Assembly: GCF_004115085.1 (NCBI RefSeq)
Contig: NZ_QXJP01000005.1
Coordinates: 62,001-126,000, forward strand
DNA from: Longirhabdus pacifica
Lineage (GTDB): Bacteria > Bacillota > Bacilli > Paenibacillales > DSM-105158
Direction: 5' to 3'
Length of the DNA: 64,000 nucleotides
The notes under the pieces were generated by a model. It was not told the origin of the DNA. It saw nothing but the letters and a program-made list of their open reading frames with translations, and searched no databases. The translations under genes were made by a program, and so were the position numbers. Positions within the stretch are counted from its first letter, which is position 1. Each line of letters begins with the position of its first letter. This document shows, piece by piece, positions 1-7,728 of this stretch.

Positions 1-39
1 ATAGACGAAAAGCAAGAAAGGAGTGCAAGCAACAAATGA
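1..39 (+). CDS. 3' end of an upstream phage-like gene (partial)
   Basis: The window opens in a reading frame that runs 12 codons to a TGA whose bases overlap the ATG of the next gene (ATGA). Such start-stop coupling is usual in phage structural operons, so this is probably the tail of the preceding structural gene. Only about 12 charged residues are visible and no function can be given. Confidence 0.45.
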   Translation: MDEKQERSASNK

Positions 40-1388
40 AACAAACCACACATTACAACTTGAATAAAATACAATTAACAGATAGCCCACCAGATATTAC
101 AGCGATCAATCCAAATTGGGATACGATAGATGACAAATTAAAAGAGCAAGCAGATAGCATAGAACAAAAAATAGAGGAAAGAGCAGTAGAGAATGAGCTC
201 AATCCCATTGATCCAAACACGACGGAAGAAGTGTACGTGTTAACGAATCATCAACATAGTCCAAGCACTGCAAAATGGTACATTAGAACGTACAGATCAC
301 AGCAAGAAGGGGAAGAACGTACACAAGTAGCGATATCCCATCAAGATAGTAGTCAATTGTACATGAGATATTACCATCAAGGTGCATGGTCTGCATGGGT
401 GAAAACCCTCACCGAAGATGACGTGCTAAAACCAAGCGCAGCCAACACTTCCATAGCCGATACAAGTAATAACTTCAGCGCTAACGAAGTAGAGGGGGCA
501 TTGAAGGAGTTGCACGATGGGAAGTTGTTTAGGAAAAAGTTAGAGCCACCTTCTGGATGGACTTCATATCAAAAAGCTGTGATTATCCTTCAACCTATAG
601 GAATATCAGATGAATCAAATTCAGCACCAATCGCTACAGTGTTTGGTACTTTTTATTTTTCCAGAAAATCATATCCTTACTCTGTAAGCGCACAAGTCAT
701 TACACAATCTGGATATACAAAATCATATAACCAAGGTTCAATCATTACACATGCCTCTACCTCATTTTCTGTTGATGGAAAGGCGAAATTAGTTGAATTC
801 GATTACGAAGGAATAAGATACTTAGGCATAGATACTTTTTGGAGTGATGCGGAATTTCAAGAAGTTTATTTTCATGGAGAAAGTATTTACGGAGTAAATA
901 GTAACTTTCTAAAATGGATCAAATATTCTAATACCAAAACAGAAGAAGTATATAACACTGAAATTAATGATAGTATTGTAGAGTTTACGCCTCCTAAGTA
1001 CAGGCATAATTTAAGAGTAGATAATCAGTTAGTGTATCACGAAGGAAACAGTTACCCTATCGTAGAATCCGATAGCAATTCGAATGGAGAATATGTTCGC
1101 TTTGCAGATGGTACGCAAATATGCAGCAGAAGAGTGAAACATGATTTTAATAGTTATTATACTCAAAGGTGGTTGTTTCCAGCAAGTTTCACTTCTATCT
1201 CTGGTTTAGGATGGGGTTTATTAGGAAATAAAGTTGAAGGTCAAGTACTAGATACAACATATTGGGATAATGCTCATAAAACGTTTGCAGGAATATATAA
1301 GTTGACTCACTGGATAACCCTCTCCAGAGAAACACTATTTGACGCCAAAGGATACATCTACTTAACTGCAATCGGAAAATGGAAATAA
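36..1388 (+). CDS. Phage tail-fibre-like structural protein with pyocin-knob-like domain
   Basis: This 450-residue protein looks like a receptor-binding or tail-fibre protein of a phage or phage-like particle. The N-terminus carries a short motif INPNWDTIDD (about residues 24-33) that also occurs in the tail-like protein at 24915-25985 as FNDNWDTVDE, followed by a coiled region. Residues about 65-130 resemble the pyocin-knob type of tail-fibre domain, ending GAWSAWVKTLTEDDV. Residues about 140-160 repeat a short EVEGALKELHDG motif common in tail fibres. The C-terminal 290 residues are not recognised and are probably the variable receptor-binding part. An AAGGAG site precedes the ATG. It heads a run of four tightly packed small phage genes. 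Confidence 0.7.
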   Translation: MKQTTHYNLNKIQLTDSPPDITAINPNWDTIDDKLKEQADSIEQKIEERAVENELNPIDPNTTEEVYVLTNHQHSPSTAKWYIRTYRSQQEGEERTQVAISHQDSSQLYMRYYHQGAWSAWVKTLTEDDVLKPSAANTSIADTSNNFSANEVEGALKELHDGKLFRKKLEPPSGWTSYQKAVIILQPIGISDESNSAPIATVFGTFYFSRKSYPYSVSAQVITQSGYTKSYNQGSIITHASTSFSVDGKAKLVEFDYEGIRYLGIDTFWSDAEFQEVYFHGESIYGVNSNFLKWIKYSNTKTEEVYNTEINDSIVEFTPPKYRHNLRVDNQLVYHEGNSYPIVESDSNSNGEYVRFADGTQICSRRVKHDFNSYYTQRWLFPASFTSISGLGWGLLGNKVEGQVLDTTYWDNAHKTFAGIYKLTHWITLSRETLFDAKGYIYLTAIGKWK

Positions 1389-1400
1389 GGAGGCTCACCA

Positions 1401-1712
1401 ATGAACATATTATACAGCCCACAGCGGCATGATCATATACTGTCTTACACGTTTGACGGCGAAAAAGTAATCGTTACACATAAAGTACCGCTTGAACAAA
1501 CACCAGAGGAGATCACTTACCAAGAGCAAAGCGATGTTTTTGACTTCACGGGCATAGAAGACGGCGTATTGGAAGAGGTAGAAACGAGCTTACCTGTCAA
1601 TCCGATACGACACGCAGAGCGAAAAGACGGCACATTATCCCTCACCTTACTTCACTATATTGGTGCAAACGCAACCGAAGAGGAAAAATTTCCGCAGTGG
1701 ATGGAGGTATAA
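1401..1712 (+). CDS. Small phage tail-associated protein, unknown function
   Basis: A 103-residue acidic protein starting 12 bases after the tail-fibre gene behind an AGGAGG site. It has no signal peptide, membrane segment or catalytic motif. The central part (about residues 45-70) has an SDVFDFTGIEDG segment, and similar short proteins lie just downstream of tail-fibre genes in Firmicutes prophages, where they are annotated only as phage proteins. Position and strand make it part of the same tail module. No function can be assigned. Confidence 0.6.
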   Translation: MNILYSPQRHDHILSYTFDGEKVIVTHKVPLEQTPEEITYQEQSDVFDFTGIEDGVLEEVETSLPVNPIRHAERKDGTLSLTLLHYIGANATEEEKFPQWMEV

Positions 1713-1714
1713 TC

Positions 1715-1861
1715 ATGGGGAAAATAAATTGGAAATCACAAACTGCAATTGAACAAGAACAATTAGACAAGCACTTACAACCTGCTCAGGAAGAGATAGA
1801 TCAAGCGCAGAGAGAATTAGAAACGATACATTTATTAATGGAAATGGGGGTTATACAATGA
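1715..1861 (+). CDS. Small phage protein (48 aa), unknown
   Basis: An ATG two bases after the stop of the previous gene opens a 48-codon frame with a GGAGGT ribosome site inside the end of the upstream gene. The product is almost entirely helical and charged (MGKINWKSQTAIEQEQLD...), with no membrane segment. Its TGA overlaps the ATG of the next small gene (ATGA), which strongly suggests translational coupling. Short proteins of this sort sit between tail fibre and holin genes in many Bacillus prophages. Function unknown. Confidence 0.6.
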   Translation: MGKINWKSQTAIEQEQLDKHLQPAQEEIDQAQRELETIHLLMEMGVIQ

Positions 1862-2040
1862 CCGTCGTAGAGCAAAGGTTAGTGAAAAACTACGCTATTC
1901 TAGTGATGGGAAACGTCATGCAATTAGCAGAAGTGAGCGATCAAGCCGTAACACTAGCAGACAACAGTGCAAGTACATTGAGAAAGCAAGTAGAAATCGA
2001 AGTAGCAAAACGAGAAATTGAAATCTTACAGCAGTTATAG
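1858..2040 (+). CDS. Small phage protein, possibly CD1375-like
   Basis: This 60-residue protein starts inside the stop codon of the preceding gene. Its beginning, MTVVEQRLVKNYAILVM, and its helical end with QVEIEVAKREIEI recall the CD1375-type small phage proteins found after tail-fibre genes, in which a short beta start is followed by a pair of helices. That comparison is from memory and is only tentative. No holin or endolysin follows directly, so the lysis module seems to have been lost or lies elsewhere. A strong terminator follows at 2161. Confidence 0.5.
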   Translation: MTVVEQRLVKNYAILVMGNVMQLAEVSDQAVTLADNSASTLRKQVEIEVAKREIEILQQL

Positions 2041-2160
2041 ATTTGTATATAAGTTTGTATGCACAAGTTCATACAATACATTACCATCAGCCTTCAAACA
2101 TCTCCCAGCACACCATCACAAAGAAACTTAAAAATACTATACATTCCCCCCATACTTCTC

Positions 2161-2200
2161 AACCCCTCTTTTTTCTGAAATAGGAGGGGTTTTCCTTTCT
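2161..2200 (+). terminator. Rho-independent terminator of the phage tail genes
   Basis: AACCCCTC and GAGGGGTT form a perfect 8-bp stem (2161-2168 with 2184-2191) followed by a T-rich run. It closes the tail-gene operon. The rest of 2041-2455 holds no gene that I can see apart from the promoter listed next. Confidence 0.85.
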
Positions 2201-2330
2201 TGTATTTCAAAGAAACTCAAAAAATTGGTGAAAGATGAAACGCCTTATACAATGAAATATCATAGAAAAAAATAGTACAAGATTAACTTGTAGTTTAAAC
2301 TTAGCCTTTTATAGTTATTATATGAATATA

Positions 2331-2360
2331 TTTACACTTGCATCCCATTTCCATTATAAT
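2331..2360 (+). promoter_or_regulatory. Probable sigma-A promoter of the RRNPP regulator gene
   Basis: TTTACA at 2331-2336 and TATAAT at 2355-2360 are separated by 18 bases, about 95 bases before the regulator start codon. The long leader that follows could hold operator sites for autoregulation, but I see no clear palindrome. Confidence 0.5.
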
Positions 2361-2455
2361 ATAGAGGTACATTTGTTTATTCAACCGACCTTATTTGTAT
2401 GGTAATAATTTGAAAGTGTAACGGTTTATTCGGTAGTCAAGGGGGAATGAAATAA

Positions 2456-3733
2456 ATGACATCATTTACTTATACTACGATAGGAGAAGTGATTAGAAGA
2501 GAAAGACATGCTGCTGGTCTTACGTTAGATCAACTAGGGGATATAGTTGGAACGAGAAAAGGAGTAATAGGGAAAATAGAAACAGGTGATACGAAGAAAC
2601 CAGAGTTTAAAACGTTATTACCCATTGCTAAAGTACTAAACATTCCTCTTGAGCAAATTATTGATCATTATTTGGACTTAGAGTTACGGCCAGAAGTTTT
2701 AGAAGGACTGTTGCAGGAAAGTATTAAAAGTCATCCAATTCTCATACATAAAGCAGCAGAAAAAATATTGGAAAATCCGAGACTCGATACGTATTCCGCA
2801 TTAGAGCAGTTGTACAACATCACCATTAAAGTGGAAGATAAATCGATTCAATTAAAGCTGTTTGAATACATTGTAGAATACGCACGTACGAGAGGTGTAC
2901 CAGAGTACACGGCCAAAAGTTTATTGCAAATTTATTTGATTAAGCGTCAAGATTTTAAACAGATGGAAGCATCTTATCAAGAAGGAAAAGAGATCATGCA
3001 CTATATCAACTTTCTTTCTGATACCAATAAAGTAACGTTTTATTTTAAAATGGCATTGCAATCGTTTACAATAAAAAAATATAAAGAATGTATTCATTTT
3101 TGTGAAAAAGGGCTGAATATCGCGTCCAAAGATACCGAACTAAAAGCCAACGTTCACCTCGCTCTTGTGAATTGCTATTACTACTTAGAAGATTTTAAAG
3201 AAGCAGAACGAGAAATGAAAAACATAAAATACCCATATACCTTTTTAGATGAAGCGTTGAAGTTAACGCAAGCGCTGATAGAGAAAAAGAAAGGTAATTT
3301 TTCTGCTGCCCTGCCAATGCTGCAGCAGTGTTTAGAACAATTATCTGCTAAACAAAAAATTACGGCTGTGAATGCACTTCTCGATATGTATAAAAAAAGT
3401 GACGACTTGGAAGCGATGGAGCCTTTGTTTAAGAAAGGAAAACAATTTTTATCCCCCCTCTCAAATCACAATACCCCGTATAAATATATTAGTGTTGGAA
3501 AGTACTATCAGCATCGAGGTTACTATTACTTACAACAAGGTCAGCACGATAAAGGAATAAAAGATTATACTGAAAGCATGCAATGGTATAATGCTGTTAG
3601 TGCCTTTGAAGAGATTATATCGGCATACAATGAAATATTTACATCTTTTGTAAATCAATCAAAAGGATTAGATTTTCATCATATTCTCCAATTAACTGAA
3701 GTATATAATAATATGCTACTAGACAAGGAATAG
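2456..3733 (+). CDS. RRNPP-type quorum-sensing regulator: XRE HTH plus TPR repeats (NprR/PlcR-like)
   Basis: The 425-residue protein has an XRE-type helix-turn-helix at about residues 8-65 (TLDQLGDIVGTRKGVIGKIE) followed by a long all-helical region with TPR-like repeats to the end. This is the build and length of Bacillus NprR (about 420 aa) and related RRNPP regulators, which bind short re-imported peptides in the TPR groove and switch DNA binding. A GGGGG ribosome site precedes the ATG. A 51-codon gene for a small hydrophobic peptide starts 18 bases downstream, exactly where cognate peptide genes lie in this family. It is a paralogue of the regulator at 7729-9006: the lengths are equal and the helix-turn-helix is nearly the same. 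Targets are unknown; the phage tail genes upstream and the ArpU gene downstream raise the possibility of prophage-linked control. Confidence 0.85.
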   Translation: MTSFTYTTIGEVIRRERHAAGLTLDQLGDIVGTRKGVIGKIETGDTKKPEFKTLLPIAKVLNIPLEQIIDHYLDLELRPEVLEGLLQESIKSHPILIHKAAEKILENPRLDTYSALEQLYNITIKVEDKSIQLKLFEYIVEYARTRGVPEYTAKSLLQIYLIKRQDFKQMEASYQEGKEIMHYINFLSDTNKVTFYFKMALQSFTIKKYKECIHFCEKGLNIASKDTELKANVHLALVNCYYYLEDFKEAEREMKNIKYPYTFLDEALKLTQALIEKKKGNFSAALPMLQQCLEQLSAKQKITAVNALLDMYKKSDDLEAMEPLFKKGKQFLSPLSNHNTPYKYISVGKYYQHRGYYYLQQGQHDKGIKDYTESMQWYNAVSAFEEIISAYNEIFTSFVNQSKGLDFHHILQLTEVYNNMLLDKE

Positions 3734-3751
3734 AGTTAAAGGGGGAATGGG

Positions 3752-3907
3752 ATGAAAAAGTACACTGCGTTTCTTTTACCCGCAGTTGTAATAATCTATC
3801 TTTACTCTTATTGGTTTGCAAAGCTAGGAGATACGTTGAGTGGAATGCTTTCAATTGTACCCTTTCACTATGATGTAGGATATTTATTTTATTTTTTTAA
3901 GTTTTAA
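3752..3907 (+). CDS. Putative secreted signalling-peptide precursor for the adjacent RRNPP regulator
   Basis: A 51-codon frame with a GGGGGAATGGG ribosome site follows the regulator by 18 bases on the same strand. The product begins MKKYTAFLLPAVVIIYLYSY, a lysine-rich start and hydrophobic stretch that could be a secretion signal, and ends VGYLFYFFKF. Known NprX, PapR and Phr precursors are 40-50 residues, are exported, and are trimmed to a C-terminal 5-10-residue signal. The very aromatic C-terminus is unusual, so it may instead be a small membrane peptide. The assignment rests on position and design, not on sequence match. Confidence 0.6.
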   Translation: MKKYTAFLLPAVVIIYLYSYWFAKLGDTLSGMLSIVPFHYDVGYLFYFFKF

Positions 3908-3958
3908 AAGCCGTCATTTTATCTTTTCGTTACCTTCTTAAATAGAGAACGTATGTTT

Positions 3959-3980
3959 ACCACCTTGGATATAAGGTGGT
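3959..3980 (+). promoter_or_regulatory. Hairpin upstream of the ArpU-like gene
   Basis: ACCACCTT and AAGGTGGT form a perfect 8-bp stem with a GGATAT loop between the peptide gene and the ArpU-like gene. There is no long T run, though ATTTTG follows, so it may be a weak terminator for the regulator-peptide operon or an RNA structure. Confidence 0.45.
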
Positions 3981-4031
3981 ATTTTGAATGAAAATAATCA
4001 TGATACAACCCCTTTAGGAAGGATGAATGAA

Positions 4032-4481
4032 ATGAATATGATAGAGTTGCCTCAGTTAGATAAACGTAAAACGCAAAGAGCCATTGAGTCTATTTTCGAA
4101 AAATATACGATTTTTCATACGGTCATGTTAATGGAACGTGTCCCTCAACTATCTTTAACTACGAATTACGAAGCGAGAATGCACGGGTCAACGAATAAAG
4201 TAGTAGATCAAACGGCCGATGCAGCCATTCAATTTGCCGATGCAAAGATGTATTGTGATGTCATCGAACAAGTTGTAGATACATTACCAAGTCAAGAACA
4301 AACGCTAATTAAAGAAAGATATATATCGCAAGATCATAAATTCGATTATCAAATTTATCACTTTGTGTTAGAGATGAGTGAGGCCACCTATTACAAGTTG
4401 CGTTGGAATGCTTTTTATAAATTAGCACTTAGTTTTTGCTCCCTTGGTTTATTGCAAATGAACGAACTGGTTATCCCATAG
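4032..4481 (+). CDS. ArpU family phage transcriptional regulator
   Basis: The 149-residue protein matches the ArpU/sigma-like late regulators of Firmicutes phages in size and layout: an N-terminal part with LPQLDKRKTQRAIESIFEKY, then a C-terminal sigma-70-region-4-like stretch (LPSQEQTLIKERYI ... SEATYYKLRWNAFYKLA). These proteins control phage late genes. The ATG at 4032 was chosen because AGGAAGG lies 9 bases before it; ATG 4023 and an upstream TTG (3984) are alternatives. In an intact prophage this gene precedes the packaging genes. Here a non-phage gene follows after a terminator, so the element is rearranged or incomplete. Confidence 0.8.
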   Translation: MNMIELPQLDKRKTQRAIESIFEKYTIFHTVMLMERVPQLSLTTNYEARMHGSTNKVVDQTADAAIQFADAKMYCDVIEQVVDTLPSQEQTLIKERYISQDHKFDYQIYHFVLEMSEATYYKLRWNAFYKLALSFCSLGLLQMNELVIP

Positions 4482-4499
4482 GTTAAACATTGTAAAACA

Positions 4500-4545
4500 T
4501 AAAAAAATCAGATGGAGCAAGCACTCCGCCTGATTTCTGATTCCA
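4500..4545. terminator. Bidirectional terminator between ArpU-like gene and yhbH
   Basis: AAATCAG..GGAG and CTCC..CTGATTT form an imperfect stem flanked by A-rich and T-rich runs. It lies between two convergent genes and can serve both. Confidence 0.75.
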
Positions 4546-4594
4546 TTTTAAGATGATTCAGATTCATTGCATATGGAAAGTACCTTGAAAATGT

Positions 4595-5749
4595 TTATGC
4601 CTGCACAGACTCTTTTTCGGTGAAAAAAGATTTTAAAGCGGTCAATACACCGCGTTTTTCTCTAATGACATGATATTGAAACATCGGATGTTTAATGTTG
4701 CGATAAGCAGACATGAGCGTACTGTTACGATTGTATTGATTCACTTCACCGTAGCCAAACATATTGCACATTTCTAACAGCTTGTGAATGTACTCCACAC
4801 ATCGTTTATTATCTGATGTTAAGTTATCCCCATCGGAGAAATGGAATGGATAAATGTTATAGAGGCGAGGCGGAAATTTGTCATCTATGACTTCTAGTGC
4901 TCGTTTATACGCACTGGAGCATATCGTACCTCCGCTTTCCCCTTTGGTGAAAAATTGTTCTTCCGTTACGACTTTAGCTTCTGTATGATGGGCAATGTAT
5001 ACAATTTCTACCTCGTTATATTTTTTGCGAAGAAAGCGAGTCATCCAGAAGAAAAAGCTTCTCGCAACGTATTTTTCAAACTGACCCATACTACCTGAAG
5101 TATCCATCATGGCGATGATACAGGCATTGGAATGTGGTTTTTGAATTTCATTCCACGATTTATAACGGAGATCTTCTGGGGAGATCCCTTTAATTTTCCC
5201 ATCTCCTTTGCGGGAATTACGCAATAAATTTTCTAAGATCGTTCTTTTTTTATCGATGTTAGACATCATGCCTTTTTTTCGTACGTCGTTGAATTGAATA
5301 TCTGTCGTTGTTAATTTTGTTTCTTGTTTTTGTTTTAAATTTGGCAATTGTAATTCGTCTAGCAGCATTTTTTCTATCGTTTCAAAATCGATCTCCGCTT
5401 CATAGTAATCTTCCCCAGGGCCATCCCCTGCACCATTGCCCTTCCCTTGACCAGGCTTCGGAGGTGGATCTTTGGCGATAACATCCCCAACTTGACTGTC
5501 ACCTTCTCCTTGCCCGACATGCTTTTTCTTATGAAAGTTATATTGGAAGTGATATTCATCGAGACTGCGGATGGGAACTTTCACAATATCTTTTCCATTG
5601 GATAAGATAATACTTTCATCCGTAATTAAATCAGATAAATTTTTCTTGATGGCTTCTTTTACTTTTTCCTGATGTCTAGATTGGTCCTGATACCCTTTGC
5701 GGTGCAATGACCAGTCTTCTTTAGATATGATGAATGAATTACTGTCCAA
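4595..5749 (-). CDS. yhbH: Sporulation protein YhbH (DUF444, VWA-like)
   Basis: The protein matches YhbH of Bacillus over its length (about 384 aa): an N-terminal EDWSLHRKG motif, a glycine-rich linker (about residues 95-115), and a C-terminal von Willebrand A-like domain with MIDAS motif DTSGSMG. YhbH is needed for normal sporulation in B. subtilis and is usually made together with the serine kinase PrkA. No prkA lies next to it here. I place the start at TTG 5749, since AAGGGAG sits 8 bases ahead; the GTG at 5758 would overlap that ribosome site. It is followed by the shared terminator at 4500. Confidence 0.92.
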   Translation of the reverse strand: MDSNSFIISKEDWSLHRKGYQDQSRHQEKVKEAIKKNLSDLITDESIILSNGKDIVKVPIRSLDEYHFQYNFHKKKHVGQGEGDSQVGDVIAKDPPPKPGQGKGNGAGDGPGEDYYEAEIDFETIEKMLLDELQLPNLKQKQETKLTTTDIQFNDVRKKGMMSNIDKKRTILENLLRNSRKGDGKIKGISPEDLRYKSWNEIQKPHSNACIIAMMDTSGSMGQFEKYVARSFFFWMTRFLRKKYNEVEIVYIAHHTEAKVVTEEQFFTKGESGGTICSSAYKRALEVIDDKFPPRLYNIYPFHFSDGDNLTSDNKRCVEYIHKLLEMCNMFGYGEVNQYNRNSTLMSAYRNIKHPMFQYHVIREKRGVLTALKSFFTEKESVQA

Positions 5750-6030
5750 TTTGCACACTCCCTTTTATTTTCCTTGTAACAATATATTCATATAGCATGC
5801 TGTTATGTGAGAAAAACCTTGTTCAGCCCATGATTATTTTACAGATAGAAAAGAAGAAGAGCAGTGAGAGGGTTAGGTACGTCATAAAGCTTGTGCTATA
5901 CTTACATTGTAATTGTAATTGTACCTGTGATCATTATTTACTGTGGTCAAGAGGTAAGGATGAAAGCAACGGGGTTTGCAAAAGTAAGAATTGCAAGTTG
6001 AAATAGGGAAAGTAATAGGAGGAAGAGCAA

Positions 6031-6423
6031 ATGAATAAGGACTGGTCAAAACGTTTTATTTTATTAGGAGCTATTTTTGCCATGCTTTCTGTGGCTTTTG
6101 GTGCTTTTGGCTCTCATATATTAGAAGAAAGACTAAGCGCGGATCGATTGGATACGTTTCAAACCGCAGTGACATATCAATTTATGCATGCTTTTGCGTT
6201 AATGATTGTTGGTATTTTACTGCAAGTTTGGCAAGACAATACGTCAATGTTGCGTTGGGCAGGCATATTGTTTGTGAGTGGAATTCTCATTTTTTCAGGT
6301 AGTTTGTATATCCTTACTTTAAGTGGTATCACGGTTTTAGGTGCGGTGACTCCGCTTGGTGGCGTTGCGTTTATAACAGGCTGGGTATTGCTGTGTATAC
6401 GCACAGTAAAGCAAGGTAAATGA
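6031..6423 (+). CDS. ywdK: DUF423 family integral membrane protein (YwdK-like)
   Basis: A 130-residue membrane protein with four hydrophobic segments (about residues 9-27, 48-66, 74-93, 100-122). The AFGAFGSH motif after the first segment and FQTAVTYQFMHAFAL before the second are typical of the DUF423 family, in which YwdK of B. subtilis belongs. The function of the family is unknown. AGGAGGAAGAGCAA precedes the ATG and a terminator follows, so it is a single-gene unit. Confidence 0.9.
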   Translation: MNKDWSKRFILLGAIFAMLSVAFGAFGSHILEERLSADRLDTFQTAVTYQFMHAFALMIVGILLQVWQDNTSMLRWAGILFVSGILIFSGSLYILTLSGITVLGAVTPLGGVAFITGWVLLCIRTVKQGK

Positions 6424-6520
6424 CGAAGAAAAGATTTTTGAAGACTAAAAAGTTTTGTCAATGTGACAGTAATGCAGCTAACCATCTAGCACGTATGATG
6501 CATTCATACATATCATGGTA

Positions 6521-6549
6521 AGCTACATCAGTGAGATGTGGCTTTTTTA
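6521..6549 (+). terminator. Terminator of the DUF423 gene
   Basis: AGCTACATC pairs with GATGTGGCT (one G-U pair) around a short loop and is followed by six T residues. No gene is evident between here and 6779. Confidence 0.85.
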
Positions 6550-6778
6550 GTATGATATTTTTCAACGGTGCAGGAGATGTATGAAAAAAAAGGTTGCTTT
6601 TAAAGAAGGATGAAAGTCGTTTAGGGCATAGAGAAATCGCGCTTGAAAAAGGAAAGCGCGGAACGGTATCCAGACATATGCTTTAAATATTTTGTGATTT
6701 TGTTTCATGTTATGAATCAAGTAAATAGCATGTCATTACAAAAAAGATTGAAATTTATCCTGAACTTATCCTGTGCAC

Positions 6779-7225
6779 TCAAGCACAAATTTCTTTTATT
6801 TCAGAGATATGAAAAATATATGGTCTTTTTTCATCCACATGATATGCAGTAACTTGATGTGATTGATCATCATAATGTAGTATTTGACAAGGTATGCCTA
6901 GTGTTTGTTGTAATATGTCCCCGTCTTTAATAAACAAACGAACCATCTTTCCTCCGTTAATGGTGCTTTGAATGGTAGATATCTTTTCTTCATGATGTGA
7001 TAGATTGGTAGTTGAAGGAATGGAAGTGTTGGTTTTGATGATACTTTCTGCAGAAACATGGCAATGAGCAGCATCTTTAGTTGAAATATTTTTAACTTCA
7101 TGATTAATATTGTCTTTTTTCAAGCAATCTGCTATTAATGTTGTTGCTTCATCTTCATTGCTACATTGGATCTCAACGTCAATGGAAAGCTTGAAAATGG
7201 TGTCTTTTGTTATCGGCTCGGCCAT
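6779..7225 (-). CDS. Hypothetical protein, two-part
   Basis: A 148-residue protein that I do not recognise. It starts at ATG 7225, where TTGGAGGAT lies 4 bases upstream, and not at the ATG further out. Residues 1-50 are a mixed alpha/beta stretch (FKLSIDVEIQCSNEDEATTL) recalling a small ferredoxin-like fold. Residues 50-90 are polar and Ser/Thr-rich, and the C-terminal 55 residues (GGKMVRLFIKDGDILQQTLG...) look like a small beta domain. There is no signal peptide or membrane segment. It stands alone between divergent gaps. Confidence 0.6.
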   Translation of the reverse strand: MAEPITKDTIFKLSIDVEIQCSNEDEATTLIADCLKKDNINHEVKNISTKDAAHCHVSAESIIKTNTSIPSTTNLSHHEEKISTIQSTINGGKMVRLFIKDGDILQQTLGIPCQILHYDDQSHQVTAYHVDEKRPYIFHISEIKEICA

Positions 7226-7512
7226 ATAAATCCTCCAATTTGCCCACATATCAGTCTAATTTACTATACAGTGACTATGAATAAGTATAAATATACCACG
7301 TTTTTCCTAGAAGTAAAAGAGGACGAAGGACTCTATTTTGTCTATTTTTTGTACAGGCTGTCATTTGAATTTTGTAACTGTTATAAAAAGGAAGTGAGGG
7401 TGATTAGGGAATAAGTTGCAATTGTGAGTAGATTGATATATAAGTGATTGTATTACTATGAAAAAATATATAGAGGGTATTTAAATATTAAATGTTGTTT
7501 AGCAAAACAAAA

Positions 7513-7539
7513 ATCGTTATGTAATGAACACATAACGAT
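7513..7539 (-). terminator. Terminator of the regulator-peptide unit
   Basis: A perfect 10-bp inverted repeat (ATCGTTATGT / ACATAACGAT) with a 7-base loop. Read on the minus strand it is followed by TTTTTGTTTT, and it lies 55 bases beyond the peptide gene. The remaining sequence between 7226 and 7512 shows no gene. Confidence 0.85.
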
Positions 7540-7593
7540 TAAAATGAACGATCCATTAGAATTATAAAATATATACTAAGTGTTATGATGTTT

Positions 7594-7713
7594 CTATCTA
7601 TCTCCGTAATCGTAGAAATAGAGTGAGATTTGCTTGTTTGATATGTCTGGAGTGGTTGATATGCTAAATATCAAAGCTATTGATAGGATACAAGCTGCAA
7701 TCATTTTTTTCAT
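7594..7713 (-). CDS. Pre-pheromone peptide (PapR/NprX/Phr-like) for the adjacent RRNPP regulator
   Basis: A 39-codon gene starts 15 bases after the stop of the regulator gene, with a near-perfect AAGGAGGAAC ribosome site. The product has a lysine start (MKKMIAAC), a hydrophobic core (ILSIALIFSIS), a possible cleavage region near TTPD, and a short polar C-terminus ending ISLYFYDYGDR. That is the typical design of exported RRNPP signal precursors, whose C-terminal 5-10 residues become the active peptide after export and proteolysis. A terminator follows, so the unit is regulator plus peptide only. The mature peptide cannot be defined from sequence, but it is likely within the last ten residues. 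Confidence 0.8.
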   Translation of the reverse strand: MKKMIAACILSIALIFSISTTPDISNKQISLYFYDYGDR

Positions 7714-7728
7714 TTTAAAAGTTCCTCC

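Noticed and set aside
2456-3907. Arbitrium (AimR-AimP) system
   Set aside because: The regulator has an XRE helix-turn-helix and the NprR-type length, not the AimR architecture, and no AimP-like peptide end is seen.
5734-6006. Plus-strand open frame of 90 codons ahead of the DUF423 gene
   Set aside because: It overlaps the yhbH start and promoter, lacks a ribosome site and has an implausible composition (many Cys and basic runs).
6643-6852. 69-codon plus-strand frame
   Set aside because: It overlaps the end of the better-supported minus-strand gene and has no convincing ribosome site.
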